Of a stretch of DNA of 64,000 bases, positions 1-8,774 are shown piece after piece. Made by a program: the position numbers and the translations under genes. Source of the DNA: Rhodopseudomonas rhenobacensis (GTDB taxonomy: Bacteria; Pseudomonadota; Alphaproteobacteria; Rhizobiales; Xanthobacteraceae); contig NZ_JACHIH010000030.1 in NCBI RefSeq assembly GCF_014203125.1, forward strand, positions 2,217 to 66,216, given 5' to 3'. The notes beneath the pieces were generated by a model, which was not told the origin of the DNA, made no database searches, and saw nothing but the letters and a program-made list of their open reading frames with translations. Every line of letters begins with the position of its first letter. Position 1 is the first letter of the stretch.

Positions 1-141
1 GGGGGTTGTGTTTGTTTTTGCTGGGCGTGGTCCGACCCGTTATGTCCGCCGCCCACCTCCCCCCGGGGGGTGTGGGGGGGGGGGGCCCCCCCCCCCGGGG
101 GGGGGGGGGGGGGGCCGCCCGCGTCTCGGCATTACGCGACG
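1..141. other. G/C homopolymer tract, probable contig-end or assembly artefact
   Basis: Bases 57-114 consist of long uninterrupted runs of C and G (c6-g6, g13, c12, g18) with almost no other base, flanked by a GT-rich stretch at 5-22. Nothing similar occurs elsewhere in the window. Short open frames here translate to Gly/Pro/Arg low complexity and are not credible genes. The pattern is typical of a sequencing or assembly breakdown at the end of a contig in a very GC-rich genome. Confidence 0.6.
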
Positions 142-211
142 CCCCCTCACCCGGCCGCGACAAGCTTCGCTTGTCACGCCACCCTCTCCCCGCAAGCGGG
201 GCGAGGGGAAG
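142..211. repeat. Intergenic palindromic repeat, CCCTCACCC/CTCTCCCC type (copy 1)
   Basis: This short intergenic block has the CCCCTCACCC start and the CACCCTCTCCCC-gcaag-CGGGGCGAGGGGAAG hairpin. Related blocks lie at 35505-35562 and 49927-50040. It sits downstream of the aspartic protease gene, which ends at 247 on the minus strand. It is probably a REP-like or terminator-like element. Confidence 0.5.
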
Positions 212-246
212 ATGCCGCATCGTTCTTGGTGTCGCGCGCGTTTTTG

Positions 247-759
247 CTACGGATAACCGTGCAGCCGCAGCCGGTCGGCGCTGACTTCCCAGCGCTCCAG
301 CCGGTCGAGGAAGCTCATGCCGAGCAGGTTGGTCTTCATCTGGCCGCGCGGCACCACCAGCGCCGGCACCGAGCGCTCCTCCAGCTTGCCGATCGCCAGG
401 CTGTCGAGCGACAGCCGCGCCGCCTTGGTATGGCCGCCGGCGGTTTCGACGTCGACGTTGAAATCGAGCACTTCCAGCGGCAGCCCGGCGGCCTTCGCGG
501 TCTCGTAGGTGAGCACCACCGAGGTCGCGCCGGTGTCGATCACCATCGGCGCGCTGACGCCGTTGACTTTTGCGCGCAGCGTAAAGTCACCGGATTGGCC
601 GCGTTCGATCTGCACCACGCGCGGCTTCGGCGCGGCCTTCGGGTGCAGCATCTGCGAGATCATGTTGCCGGCGGAGGCGATGCGTTCCGGATCGCCATAG
701 GCCACCACGGCGCCCGCGGTCGCCACCAGCACGATCACGACAAGCAGAATGCGGCTCAT
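247..759 (-). CDS. TIGR02281-type retropepsin-like aspartic protease
   Basis: A 170-residue protein with an N-terminal hydrophobic segment (about residues 3-20) that should anchor or export it, followed by a single-lobe retroviral-type aspartic protease domain. The catalytic D-T-G-A motif is at residues 75-78 inside VIDTGATSVVLTY. The C-terminal LLGMSFLDRL is the conserved second element of the clan AA DTGA family. Single-lobe enzymes of this fold work as dimers; the natural substrate is not known, but a periplasmic or inner-membrane role fits the topology. The gene lies 10 bp downstream of the DUF1289 gene and is probably cotranscribed with it and the histidine kinase. Confidence 0.85.
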   Translation of the reverse strand: MSRILLVVIVLVATAGAVVAYGDPERIASAGNMISQMLHPKAAPKPRVVQIERGQSGDFTLRAKVNGVSAPMVIDTGATSVVLTYETAKAAGLPLEVLDFNVDVETAGGHTKAARLSLDSLAIGKLEERSVPALVVPRGQMKTNLLGMSFLDRLERWEVSADRLRLHGYP

Positions 760-769
760 CTTGCGGCTC

Positions 770-991
770 TCATCGGTTGACGTCGGGGGCGAGCGCGGGC
801 TCGGCGGGCGGCCGCGGCCGCAGTCCGGTTTCGATCAGTCGGTCCGGCAGCGCCGCCATGATGGCGTCACGCGCAGCGTCGTCGAGGCGACGCCAGCCGG
901 TGATTTCCACGATCGTGCGGCCGCACCCCATGCAGAGATTGCTGTCGGGGTCGATGATGCACACGGCGACGCAGGGCGATGCTTTACTCAT
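770..991 (-). CDS. DUF1289 domain-containing protein
   Basis: A 73-residue protein with four cysteines (C7, C11, C20, C23) in the pattern CxxxC-x8-CxxC, followed by GRTxxEI-x-GW, the signature of the DUF1289 family. The cysteines could bind a metal or Fe-S centre, but no biochemical role is established. It lies 42 bp downstream of the histidine kinase stop and 10 bp upstream of the aspartic protease start on the same strand, so the three genes look like one transcript. Confidence 0.85.
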   Translation of the reverse strand: MSKASPCVAVCIIDPDSNLCMGCGRTIVEITGWRRLDDAARDAIMAALPDRLIETGLRPRPPAEPALAPDVNR

Positions 992-1033
992 GGGACATTC
1001 GCGTAGTGATGGGGCGATTGGCGCGGCACCGGC

Positions 1034-2668
1034 TCACAGCCCGGTTCCCGCGCTCATGATCGGCTTGTTGCGCGCCCTGCGGTTTTCGTCCGACAGGGTG
1101 ACGTCGTAGGACGGCTGCAGCGGCGGTGCCTCGTCGGCCATCGGCGCCAGCGCCGACATTACGCGCTCCGGCGGGAAGGTGACGATCACTTCGGTGCCGA
1201 TCCGCAGCTTGGATTTCAGCGTGAAGGTGCCGCCGTGCATGTCGATCAGGCTCTTGGCGATCGGCAGGCCGAGGCCGGCGCCCTGTTCGGCGGATTTGAT
1301 CGAATTGGAGCCCTGGCCGAACGACGCCAGCACGATCGGGATTTCGTCTTCGGCGATGCCCGAGCCGGTGTCCTTGACGCTGAGATATTGCCCGCCCGAC
1401 GCGGTCCAGCCGACCTTCAGCCAGATCTCGCCGCCCTGCGGGGTGAACTTGATCGCGTTCGACAACAGGTTGAGCACGATCTGCCGCGCGGCGCGCTCGT
1501 CGCCCCAGATCCGCGGCATGCCCTGCTCGAACACCTCGTGGATGGTGATGCCGCGGCTGGAGGCGCGCAGCTTCAGCAAATGATGGCAATCGGCGACGAC
1601 GTGGACCAGCGAGACGGCTTCCTCGTTGAGTTCGTAACGGCCGGCCTCGATCCGCGACAGATCGAGGATCTCGTTGATCAGGTTCAACAGATGCACGCCG
1701 GAATTATGGATGTCGGCGGAATAGTCCTTGTACACCGCGACCGCGTGGGCGCCGAAGATCTCGCTCTTCATCACCTCGGAGAAGCCCAGAATGGCGTTCA
1801 GCGGGGTGCGCAATTCGTGGCTCATCTGCGCCAGGAAGCGCGACTTGGCGACGTTGGCGGCCTCGGCGCGATGCCGCGCCTCGTCGGAAATCGCCTTGGC
1901 CTGTTCGAGTTCGCCGATCAGCGCGTCCTTTTCGGCGCGGGCTTCCAGCGTCGCCAGCGTGGTGGAGTGCAGCCGGTGCGCCAGCAGCGCGAAATAGCCT
2001 TCGGACGCCACCGTCAGCAGCGCGAAATAGCCTTCGGACGCCACCGTCAGCAGCGCCAGGATGTAGTTGTCGAAGGTGCCGCTGAGCAGGAAGTTGGTGG
2101 CGATCGCCGCGGTCACCGGCGCGGTCGCCGCGAGCGCTGCGATCGGCAAATTGGCGGCCAGCATGCTCGACACCGCGACCACCAGCAGCATCAGGAACAT
2201 CAACAGCGTGTTCGACACCACCTCGACGCCGGGCGCGTGCACCAGAATCGCGGTCCAGCACACGCCGTACAGCAGATCGAGCAGCACGAAGCGGGTTCGC
2301 CACGTCCGGGTGCGGGAGGGGGATTGCGCTTCGCCGAGGAAGCGGTCGCAATTGCGGATGATCACCGCGTGGATGCACAGCATCCCGCAGGTCCAGGCCG
2401 CCGCCGCCACGGGCTGGATCCAGATCCCGAACAGCGCGCCGGTGGCGAGCACCAGCAGCACCACCACGATCGACGCGGATTGCCGCATCTGGGCGTATTG
2501 CCGCAACAGCTCGTGATCGAACGCCGGACGGGTGCCGCTGGTCGAGGTCAGCCGATCGCGCGCCTCGCGGACCCGCTGCGCGGCCGCGCGGCGATTGCGC
2601 GCCGGGGTCGCGACCGGGGGCTCAGCCGGAAGCTGCACCACCTCTGGCCTATCGGCGGGGATACTCAT
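1034..2668 (-). CDS. Membrane sensor histidine kinase, DivJ/PdhS-like HisKA
   Basis: A 544-residue kinase. Residues 1-60 are Ala/Arg-rich and cytoplasmic. Several hydrophobic segments follow (about 63-108, 125-145, 150-200 and 200-232). A linker helix leads into HisKA with the phospho-acceptor His284 in SHELRTPLNAILGFSE, then the HATPase_c domain (NLLSNAIKF around 405, DTGSGIA, GAGLGLPIAKSL). The HisKA pattern (GFSEVM, later NEILDLSRIEAG) resembles the DivJ/PleC/PdhS cell-cycle kinases; that subfamily assignment is an inference. There is no receiver domain and no cognate regulator next to it. Residues 208-229 are an exact tandem duplication of TVASEGYFALL, described separately. Confidence 0.88.
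   Translation of the reverse strand: MSIPADRPEVVQLPAEPPVATPARNRRAAAQRVREARDRLTSTSGTRPAFDHELLRQYAQMRQSASIVVVLLVLATGALFGIWIQPVAAAAWTCGMLCIHAVIIRNCDRFLGEAQSPSRTRTWRTRFVLLDLLYGVCWTAILVHAPGVEVVSNTLLMFLMLLVVAVSSMLAANLPIAALAATAPVTAAIATNFLLSGTFDNYILALLTVASEGYFALLTVASEGYFALLAHRLHSTTLATLEARAEKDALIGELEQAKAISDEARHRAEAANVAKSRFLAQMSHELRTPLNAILGFSEVMKSEIFGAHAVAVYKDYSADIHNSGVHLLNLINEILDLSRIEAGRYELNEEAVSLVHVVADCHHLLKLRASSRGITIHEVFEQGMPRIWGDERAARQIVLNLLSNAIKFTPQGGEIWLKVGWTASGGQYLSVKDTGSGIAEDEIPIVLASFGQGSNSIKSAEQGAGLGLPIAKSLIDMHGGTFTLKSKLRIGTEVIVTFPPERVMSALAPMADEAPPLQPSYDVTLSDENRRARNKPIMSAGTGL
1982..2047. repeat. 33-bp exact tandem duplication inside the histidine kinase gene
   Basis: Bases 1982-2014 and 2015-2047 are identical, and the first nine bases recur again at 2048-2056. 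The unit is a multiple of three and encodes TVASEGYFALL twice (residues 208-229 of the kinase), in its last membrane segment just before the cytoplasmic linker. The frame is kept. Confidence 0.95.
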
Positions 2669-2949
2669 CGACCACTACAACTTCTGCGCAGAGACGCGCG
2701 CGGTTACCATCGGCTATTTTTCGTTCGAAATCCTTAAGAGTAAGCTTAGAGGGACGGCAAATCCGGTTAACAAAGCACTAAGGACCGCCGCCTGCGTGCT
2801 CTGCTGAGCGCGGTGTTGCCGGCGGGTCACGAACCAGGGCGACCGGCGCGGCCGAGCGGGCGGGCTGCGCCCCCCGGCTTGTGGCTCACGGCATCGATGG
2901 CTTGGAATGGCCGGCGAACCGCGCTATATCTTTGGATGACTATACCTTC

Positions 2950-2961
2950 AAATATGTATTT
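2950..2961. promoter_or_regulatory. Candidate toxin-antitoxin autoregulatory operator
   Basis: AAATA-tg-TATTT is a perfect 5-bp inverted repeat in an AT-rich island between GC-rich genes. It is six bases upstream of the toxin ATG at 2967. HigA-like antitoxins normally repress their own promoter by binding such palindromes. No binding data exist, and the site could simply be part of the -10 region. Confidence 0.35.
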
Positions 2962-2966
2962 GGCTC

Positions 2967-3334
2967 ATGAATTGGCGGGTCGAATTTCATCCGGAATTCC
3001 GCGAAGAATTTGACGCCTTGTCGGACGCCGTTCAGGACGAGCTCGGCCCATGGTGGAATTGCTGCAACTCATCGGACCGCAGTTGAAACGTCCGCGGTCC
3101 GACACGTTGAACGGTTCGACACACGCCAACATGAAGGAATTGCGTTTCGATGCCGATCGCGGTGTCTGGCGTGTCGCCTACGCCTTCGATCCCGAGCGGA
3201 AGGCAATTCTGCTCGTCGCCGGCGACAAGTCCGGCGGCTCGGGGAGGCGGTTCTACAAGATATTGATCGAGAAGGCGGACCGGCGGTTTTCGCAGCATCT
3301 TGCCGAACTGAAGACGATGCGGAGGAAGACATGA
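2967..3334 (+). pseudogene. HigB-like (phage Gp49-like) toxin, frameshifted
   Basis: From the ATG at 2967 the frame reads MNWRVEFHPEFREEFDAL... in good HigB/RelE style, but after DEL (about 3044) it runs into WWNCCN and stops at 3084-3086. The rest of the toxin continues in the frame one base back, from 3050 (MVELLQLIGPQL..., then NMKELRFDADRGVWRVAYAF and LLVAGDKSGG) and stops at 3334. Loss of one base around 3042-3048 explains both halves. Starting at 3050 would give a 94-residue product lacking about 27 N-terminal residues. The 3' end overlaps the antitoxin start by ATGA. The toxin is therefore probably inactive unless the base is a sequencing error or the downstream ATG gives a working protein. 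Confidence 0.75.
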
Positions 3335-3705
3335 CGAAGGACTATCGAACGGTGCCGGCATCGGAAGTGTTCGGCAAGTTTCCGCCGGTCCGGCGCGCCA
3401 AGATCAAGGACCGGGCCGCGGTGTTGATCGCCGAACAACTCGGGCTGCAGGAACTGCGGCAATCTAGGAAACTGACGCAGGACGAGGTCGCAAGGCGCGT
3501 CGGCGGCAAGCAGGTCTACGTCTCCCGGCTGGAAAAGCGCAGCGACATGAAGGTCTCGACGCTCCGCGACTACGTCAAGGCGATCGGTGGACATCTCGAT
3601 CTGGTGGTGACCTTTCCCGAAGGCCAAAGCGTCAGGATCAAGGACGCGCGGGACGGCGCCGCGCGCGGTCGCAAGGCCACAAAGCCTGCGGCGCGCGGCG
3701 GCTAG
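3331..3705 (+). CDS. HigA-like XRE-family antitoxin
   Basis: A 124-residue protein. A Cro/C1-type helix-turn-helix spans about residues 40-95 (LGLQELRQSRKLTQDEVARRVG, then YVSRLEKRSDMKVSTLRDYVKAIGG), followed by a short strand (LDLVVTF) and a basic Ala/Lys/Arg tail. It starts at ATGA, overlapping the toxin stop by four bases, so the pair is translationally coupled in the toxin-first order usual for HigBA. It should neutralise the ribosome-dependent mRNase toxin and repress the operon. The antitoxin frame is fully intact although the toxin is frameshifted. Confidence 0.85.
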   Translation: MTKDYRTVPASEVFGKFPPVRRAKIKDRAAVLIAEQLGLQELRQSRKLTQDEVARRVGGKQVYVSRLEKRSDMKVSTLRDYVKAIGGHLDLVVTFPEGQSVRIKDARDGAARGRKATKPAARGG

Positions 3706-3714
3706 CCCATTTTC

Positions 3715-4584
3715 CTAGCGCTCCAGCCGCGCCAGCAGGCTGGAGGTGTCCCAGCGCTTGCCGCCGAGTTTTTCGACCTCGGCGTAGAACGCGTCGACCA
3801 ATGCGGTGACCGGAAGGCTCGCGCCGTTGCGCCGCGCCTCGCTGAGGCAGATCGCCAGGTCCTTGCGCATCCATTCCACCGCGAAGCCGAAATCGAACTT
3901 GCCTTCGGTCATGGTCTTGTGGCGGTTCTCCATCTGCCAGGACTGCGCCGCGCCCTTGGAGATGGTGTCGATCACAGCGTTGACGTCGAGCCCGGCCTTC
4001 TTGGCGAAGTGGATGCCTTCCGACAGCCCTTCGACCAGCCCGGCGATGCAGATCTGGTTGACCATCTTGGTGAGCTGGCCGGAACCCGCAGGTCCCATCA
4101 GCTTGCACATCCGCGCATAGGCGGCGATCACCGGCTCGGCCCGGGCGTAGGCCTCGGCGCTGCCGCCGCACATCACCGTCAGCACGCCGTTTTCGGCGCC
4201 GGCCTGGCCGCCCGACACCGGCGCGTCGATGAACTGGAATCCGCGCTTACTCGCCTCGGCATCGAGCTCGCGGGCGACTTCGGCGGAAGCAGTCGTGTGA
4301 TCGACGAAGATCGCGCCGGACTTCAGGCCGGCGAAGGCGCCGTCGTCGCCGATCGTGACGCTGCGCAGGTCGTCGTCATTGCCCACACAAGCCATCACGA
4401 AGTCCTGGCCCTCGGCGGCTTCGCGCGGCGTCGCCGCGGTGCGGCCGGCGAATTTCTCGGCCCAGATGTCGGCCTTGGCTTGGGTGCGGTTGAACACCGT
4501 GACCTCGTGGCCGCCCTTGGCGACCAGATGCCCCGCCATGGGAAAGCCCATGACGCCGAGACCGAGAAAAGCGACTTTGGCCAT
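3715..4584 (-). CDS. NAD(P)-dependent beta-hydroxyacid dehydrogenase (3-hydroxyisobutyrate dehydrogenase family)
   Basis: A 289-residue enzyme with the N-terminal Rossmann motif GLGVMG (residues 8-13), the substrate-binding DAPVSGGQAGA (120-130) and the catalytic lysine K173 in GSGQLTKMVNQ. This is the full signature of the family that oxidises 3-hydroxyisobutyrate or reduces tartronate semialdehyde or related acids to NAD(P)-linked products. The substrate cannot be decided from sequence alone. Its stop is 9 bp from the convergent antitoxin stop. The start at MAKVAF was chosen because the Rossmann strand begins immediately there; the frame stays open far upstream with no homology. Confidence 0.88.
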   Translation of the reverse strand: MAKVAFLGLGVMGFPMAGHLVAKGGHEVTVFNRTQAKADIWAEKFAGRTAATPREAAEGQDFVMACVGNDDDLRSVTIGDDGAFAGLKSGAIFVDHTTASAEVARELDAEASKRGFQFIDAPVSGGQAGAENGVLTVMCGGSAEAYARAEPVIAAYARMCKLMGPAGSGQLTKMVNQICIAGLVEGLSEGIHFAKKAGLDVNAVIDTISKGAAQSWQMENRHKTMTEGKFDFGFAVEWMRKDLAICLSEARRNGASLPVTALVDAFYAEVEKLGGKRWDTSSLLARLER

Positions 4585-4932
4585 GTCTTCAATCCTGAGT
4601 TGGCTCGGCGCGCGCACCAGGCCGAGTTTCCGAAGGGGGATCGTCGTGGGAGAGTGCGGAAGATGCGGCGGAGAGCATAAACCGCGGTGCCACCGCGGCA
4701 AGCCCCGGCTGCCGGGCGCGGGAGTCCGACCTGCAGCGAGGTACCTTGTCTTGCGAACCATTCGGCCTAAAAGGTCGTCACGGCGCAACGCGAGGATTGC
4801 CGCTCGGCAAACGCTTTGCGCCGGAGCAACGAGCCTGGCCGCCTCCGCGGCATCAGATGGCTGACCGCTGCGAAGACCGCGCCGGTGCATCGCCAATTCG
4901 AATTCGGGCCGAGCGGGTGACAGGAGAATCCC
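4585..4932. other. Divergent intergenic region, no gene seen
   Basis: This region of about 350 bases lies between two divergently transcribed genes and must hold both promoters. A small hairpin, ACCGCGG-tgcc-CCGCGG-like, lies near 4681-4698. No open frame here shows recognisable protein sequence, and no RNA gene is apparent. Confidence 0.5.
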
Positions 4933-6051
4933 TTGAGCGTGACGCAGCAGCAAATTCTTGATCGCCTGGCGCAGCTGGCCTCGCCGCGCGGCGTCGCCCT
5001 GACCAAGGCCGGCGTGTTGTCGGAAATCTCCGTCCACGACGGCAAGGTGTATTTCGCCATCAACGTCGAGGCCGGCGAAGTGCGGGCCTGGGAGCCGGTT
5101 CGCGCCGAGGTGGAAGCCGTCGTGAAGGCGATCCCCGGGGTCACGACCGCGCTGGTGGCGCTGACCGCCGAGCGCAAGCCCGGCATGAGCCCGCCCGCGG
5201 CCCGTCCGGGCGTGGCGCCCGCGGCCGCGCATCGGCCGCCGCCGGGTCCCGGTCCGGCCTCGCCGATGTCGAAGCAGGCGGCGATCCCCGGCATCACCTC
5301 GATCATCGCGGTCGCCTCGGGCAAGGGCGGCGTCGGCAAGTCGACCACCGCGCTCAACCTGGCGCTCGGCCTGCGCAACCTCGGCCTCAAGGTCGGGCTG
5401 CTCGACGCCGACATCTACGGCCCCTCGGTTCCCAAGCTGACCGGCATCAACGAGCGGCCGCAGCTCGACGACGACCGCAAGATGATTCCGATCATGCGGT
5501 TCGGCCTGTCGATCATGTCGATCGGCTTTCTGGTCGAAGAAAACAGCGCGATGATCTGGCGCGGCCCGATGGTGATGTCGGCGATCACCCAGATGCTGCG
5601 CGACGTCGCCTGGGGCACGCTCGACGTGCTGGTGGTCGACATGCCGCCCGGCACCGGCGACGCCCAGCTGACGCTGGCGCAGAACGTGCCGCTGCAGGGC
5701 GCGGTGATCGTCTCGACGCCGCAGGACCTGGCGCTGATCGACGCCCGCCGCGGGCTGGCGATGTTCAGCAAGGTCGGCGTGCCGGTGCTCGGCATCGTCG
5801 AGAACATGAGCTACTTCCAATGCCCGGAATGCGGCGCGCGGTCGGATATTTTCGGCCATGGCGGCGCCCGGCAGGAGGCCGAGCGGCTCGGCGTGCCGTT
5901 CCTCGGCGAAGTGCCGCTGCACATGTCGATCCGCGCCAACTCCGACGCCGGCACGCCGGTGGTGGAGAGCGAGCCCACCGGACCCCACGCGGCGATCTAT
6001 GGCGAGATCGCCGGCAAGGTGCGGGATCAGCTCACCGCGGTCACGGCCTGA
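4933..6051 (+). CDS. apbC: Mrp/ApbC (NBP35-type) iron-sulfur cluster carrier ATPase
   Basis: A 372-residue protein. Residues 1-80 form a MIP18/DUF59-like domain, followed by a Pro/Ala-rich linker (85-118). A deviant Walker A P-loop ATPase follows, with KGGVGKS at 131-137, and the Mrp-typical CPEC (C297, C300) that bridges a 4Fe-4S cluster in the dimer. It is thought to hold and transfer Fe-S clusters to apo-enzymes in the cytoplasm. The start is TTG, supported by AGGAG at 4922-4926 at good spacing; no ATG upstream of the DUF59 domain fits. Confidence 0.92.
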   Translation: MSVTQQQILDRLAQLASPRGVALTKAGVLSEISVHDGKVYFAINVEAGEVRAWEPVRAEVEAVVKAIPGVTTALVALTAERKPGMSPPAARPGVAPAAAHRPPPGPGPASPMSKQAAIPGITSIIAVASGKGGVGKSTTALNLALGLRNLGLKVGLLDADIYGPSVPKLTGINERPQLDDDRKMIPIMRFGLSIMSIGFLVEENSAMIWRGPMVMSAITQMLRDVAWGTLDVLVVDMPPGTGDAQLTLAQNVPLQGAVIVSTPQDLALIDARRGLAMFSKVGVPVLGIVENMSYFQCPECGARSDIFGHGGARQEAERLGVPFLGEVPLHMSIRANSDAGTPVVESEPTGPHAAIYGEIAGKVRDQLTAVTA

Positions 6052-6080
6052 ATTTTTCCGCACTGCGGTTGCGGCGCCGG

Positions 6081-6100
6081 CATGCAACTTTGGTTGCATG
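6081..6100 (+). terminator. Hairpin downstream of apbC
   Basis: CATGCAAC-tttg-GTTGCATG is a perfect 8-bp stem with a 4-base loop, 30 bases after the apbC stop. It is not followed by a T run, so it is either a weak terminator or an mRNA 3'-end stabiliser. Confidence 0.45.
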
Positions 6101-6183
6101 TCGCGGCTCCGCGACGTCGCAGCGTTTTCCCGCGGCCGTGCATCGTGATACAGACGCACCCACCAGAGCGTATCGGCGCGTGA

Positions 6184-7338
<1,155 letters not shown>

Positions 7339-7362
7339 TCGATCGACGTATCAACGACAGCG

Positions 7363-7392
7363 AAACGCCCGGCCCAAAGGTCGGGCGTTTTT
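7363..7392 (+). terminator. Rho-independent terminator after the TRAP binding protein
   Basis: AAACGCCCGgCC-caaa-GGtCGGGCGTTT forms a 12-bp stem with one G-T pair and a 4-base loop, running into TTTTT. It lies 24 bases after the stop. It is near-symmetric and may also serve the convergent efflux gene ending at 7443. Confidence 0.88.
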
Positions 7393-7442
7393 GTGTGCGG
7401 TGGGCAAGTCGAGGGCGGGGCCGGGCAGGATGAGCTTGCCCG

Positions 7443-8627
7443 TCACGTTGCAGCGCGGGCAGTCCGGGTGCCGAGAAGAACCAGCGGAATCGCGATTGCA
7501 TAAATGACGACCACCGCGAGCCAGATGGCTCCGGGCCAGTCGTTTTGAACGACAAAGTAGAACGTCGAGAAGGCGAGCGGCGCTGCGATCGACGCCAGGC
7601 TGACGGCCGATGACAGCACGCCTTGCAGCTGACCTTGACGGTCCGGATCAACCTGCTCGGTGGCCAGGGCTTGAAACGCCGGCGTGCCGATTCCGGCGAG
7701 AGCGAACAACGGCATGATGGCGAATACCATCCAGCCCTGATTGGCGAAGGCCAGCGCGACAAGAGCGATGCAGGCGCAGGCAATGCCAACGACAACGGCC
7801 ATGCGTTCGCCGAACAGTCTCGTCGCCGGGCCGGGCAGGAAGGCCTGCACCAGCGTTTGGCAGATACCGAAGGCGCCGAGCGAAAGCCCGATCCACAGGC
7901 CGTTCCATTGAAACGTGTCGAATCCCCACATCGCCCAGCAGACGCCGTAGGCCTCTCCGGTAGCGCTCAAGATGAAGTACACAAAGACGACGGGCAAAAG
8001 CCCCTTCATCGAGAACACCCAACGCAGCGGCCGAAGCGGGTTGAGCGCGGCCAGATCGATCTTCTCACGGGCCGGCGCGCGGGATTCCGGCAGCACGAAC
8101 ACAGCCAGCAGGAGATTGCCGGCGTTCAGCGCGGCGGCAGCGATGAAAGGCAGCCGCAGCCAGGTGTCGCCGAGCAGGCCGCCAAGAACCGGCCCGATGA
8201 TGAAGCCGATACCGAACATGGCGTTGGACAGGCCGAATCTGCGGGCTCGCTGGTCCTCGGACGAAATGTCGGTGATGTAGGCCGTTGCCACGGAGACGTT
8301 GGCGCTGGTCAGGCCGGCAATGGCGCGACCGAGCACCAGCATCCAAAGCTGCGGTGCGAACGCCATGATGACATAGTTGATTGCCGCTCCCGCGAGCGAA
8401 ATCAGCAGCACGGGACGCCTGCCGAGGGTATCGCTCAAAGCGCCGAGCACGGGGGCGAAGACAAACTGCATCACCGCATAGAGCGCGATCATGATCCCGA
8501 TATAGGGCGCAATGTTCGGGTTGTGTGTGACATCCTCAAGAAGCCGCGGCAGAACAGGGAAGACGAGGCCGATGCCGACGGCGTCCAGGCAGATGGTGGC
8601 AAAAATAACGACAAGCGGTCTGTTCAT
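7443..8627 (-). CDS. MFS multidrug/tetracycline-type efflux transporter (TetA family)
   Basis: A 394-residue, 12-TM drug/proton antiporter. It shows the MFS motif A (GALSDTLGRRPVLLISLAGAA), motif C (FGIGFIIGPVLGGLLG) and the N-terminal DAVGIGLVFPVLP block of TetA-class pumps. Relation to TetA classes is clear across the whole length, but resistance to tetracycline is not proven by sequence. The divergent TetR-type regulator at 8775 supports inducible efflux. The start at 8627 (MNRPLVVI) was chosen because the first helix begins there; 31 upstream in-frame codons look unlike protein. The pair lies between the parts of the TRAP transporter, and codon use looks less GC3-biased than the flanks. 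Confidence 0.87.
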   Translation of the reverse strand: MNRPLVVIFATICLDAVGIGLVFPVLPRLLEDVTHNPNIAPYIGIMIALYAVMQFVFAPVLGALSDTLGRRPVLLISLAGAAINYVIMAFAPQLWMLVLGRAIAGLTSANVSVATAYITDISSEDQRARRFGLSNAMFGIGFIIGPVLGGLLGDTWLRLPFIAAAALNAGNLLLAVFVLPESRAPAREKIDLAALNPLRPLRWVFSMKGLLPVVFVYFILSATGEAYGVCWAMWGFDTFQWNGLWIGLSLGAFGICQTLVQAFLPGPATRLFGERMAVVVGIACACIALVALAFANQGWMVFAIMPLFALAGIGTPAFQALATEQVDPDRQGQLQGVLSSAVSLASIAAPLAFSTFYFVVQNDWPGAIWLAVVVIYAIAIPLVLLGTRTARAAT

Positions 8628-8719
8628 GATGAGCCCAGAGAGCAAGCGCCCGCCCGGGCTGCGGTCAGGGGCGATGGCTCCGCCTCGAATATCGCCTTGT
8701 GGCCGCGCCCGATTTTTCA

Positions 8720-8749
8720 TATACTTGGTCCAAATATGTACTCAGTATA
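8720..8749. promoter_or_regulatory. Candidate TetR operator / divergent promoter
   Basis: TATACT (8720-8725) and AGTATA (8744-8749) form an inverted repeat separated by 18 AT-rich bases, in the 147-base divergent gap between the efflux gene and its TetR regulator. This is the expected place for the regulator to bind and shut both promoters. Confidence 0.5.
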
Positions 8750-8774
8750 GTTTCATTAGGCCATCAGGAGCGCC

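Noticed and set aside
70-780. Gly/Pro/Arg-rich open frames over the first 800 bases
   Set aside because: They read through homopolymer runs and antisense to the aspartic protease gene; no protein-like sequence.
1982-2056. CRISPR-like repeat
   Set aside because: It is only two adjacent copies of a coding unit with no spacers.
1235-2737. 500-codon open frame antisense to the histidine kinase
   Set aside because: It is an antisense shadow caused by high GC at third positions, with Arg/His/Gln-rich low complexity.
2967-3705. Programmed frameshift in the toxin gene
   Set aside because: No slippery heptamer or downstream structure is evident at 3040-3050; simple base loss is more likely.
3715-6159. 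An 814-residue fusion of an unknown N-terminal region to the dehydrogenase
   Set aside because: The N-terminal 525 residues are antisense to apbC and not protein-like; the true start is at 4584.
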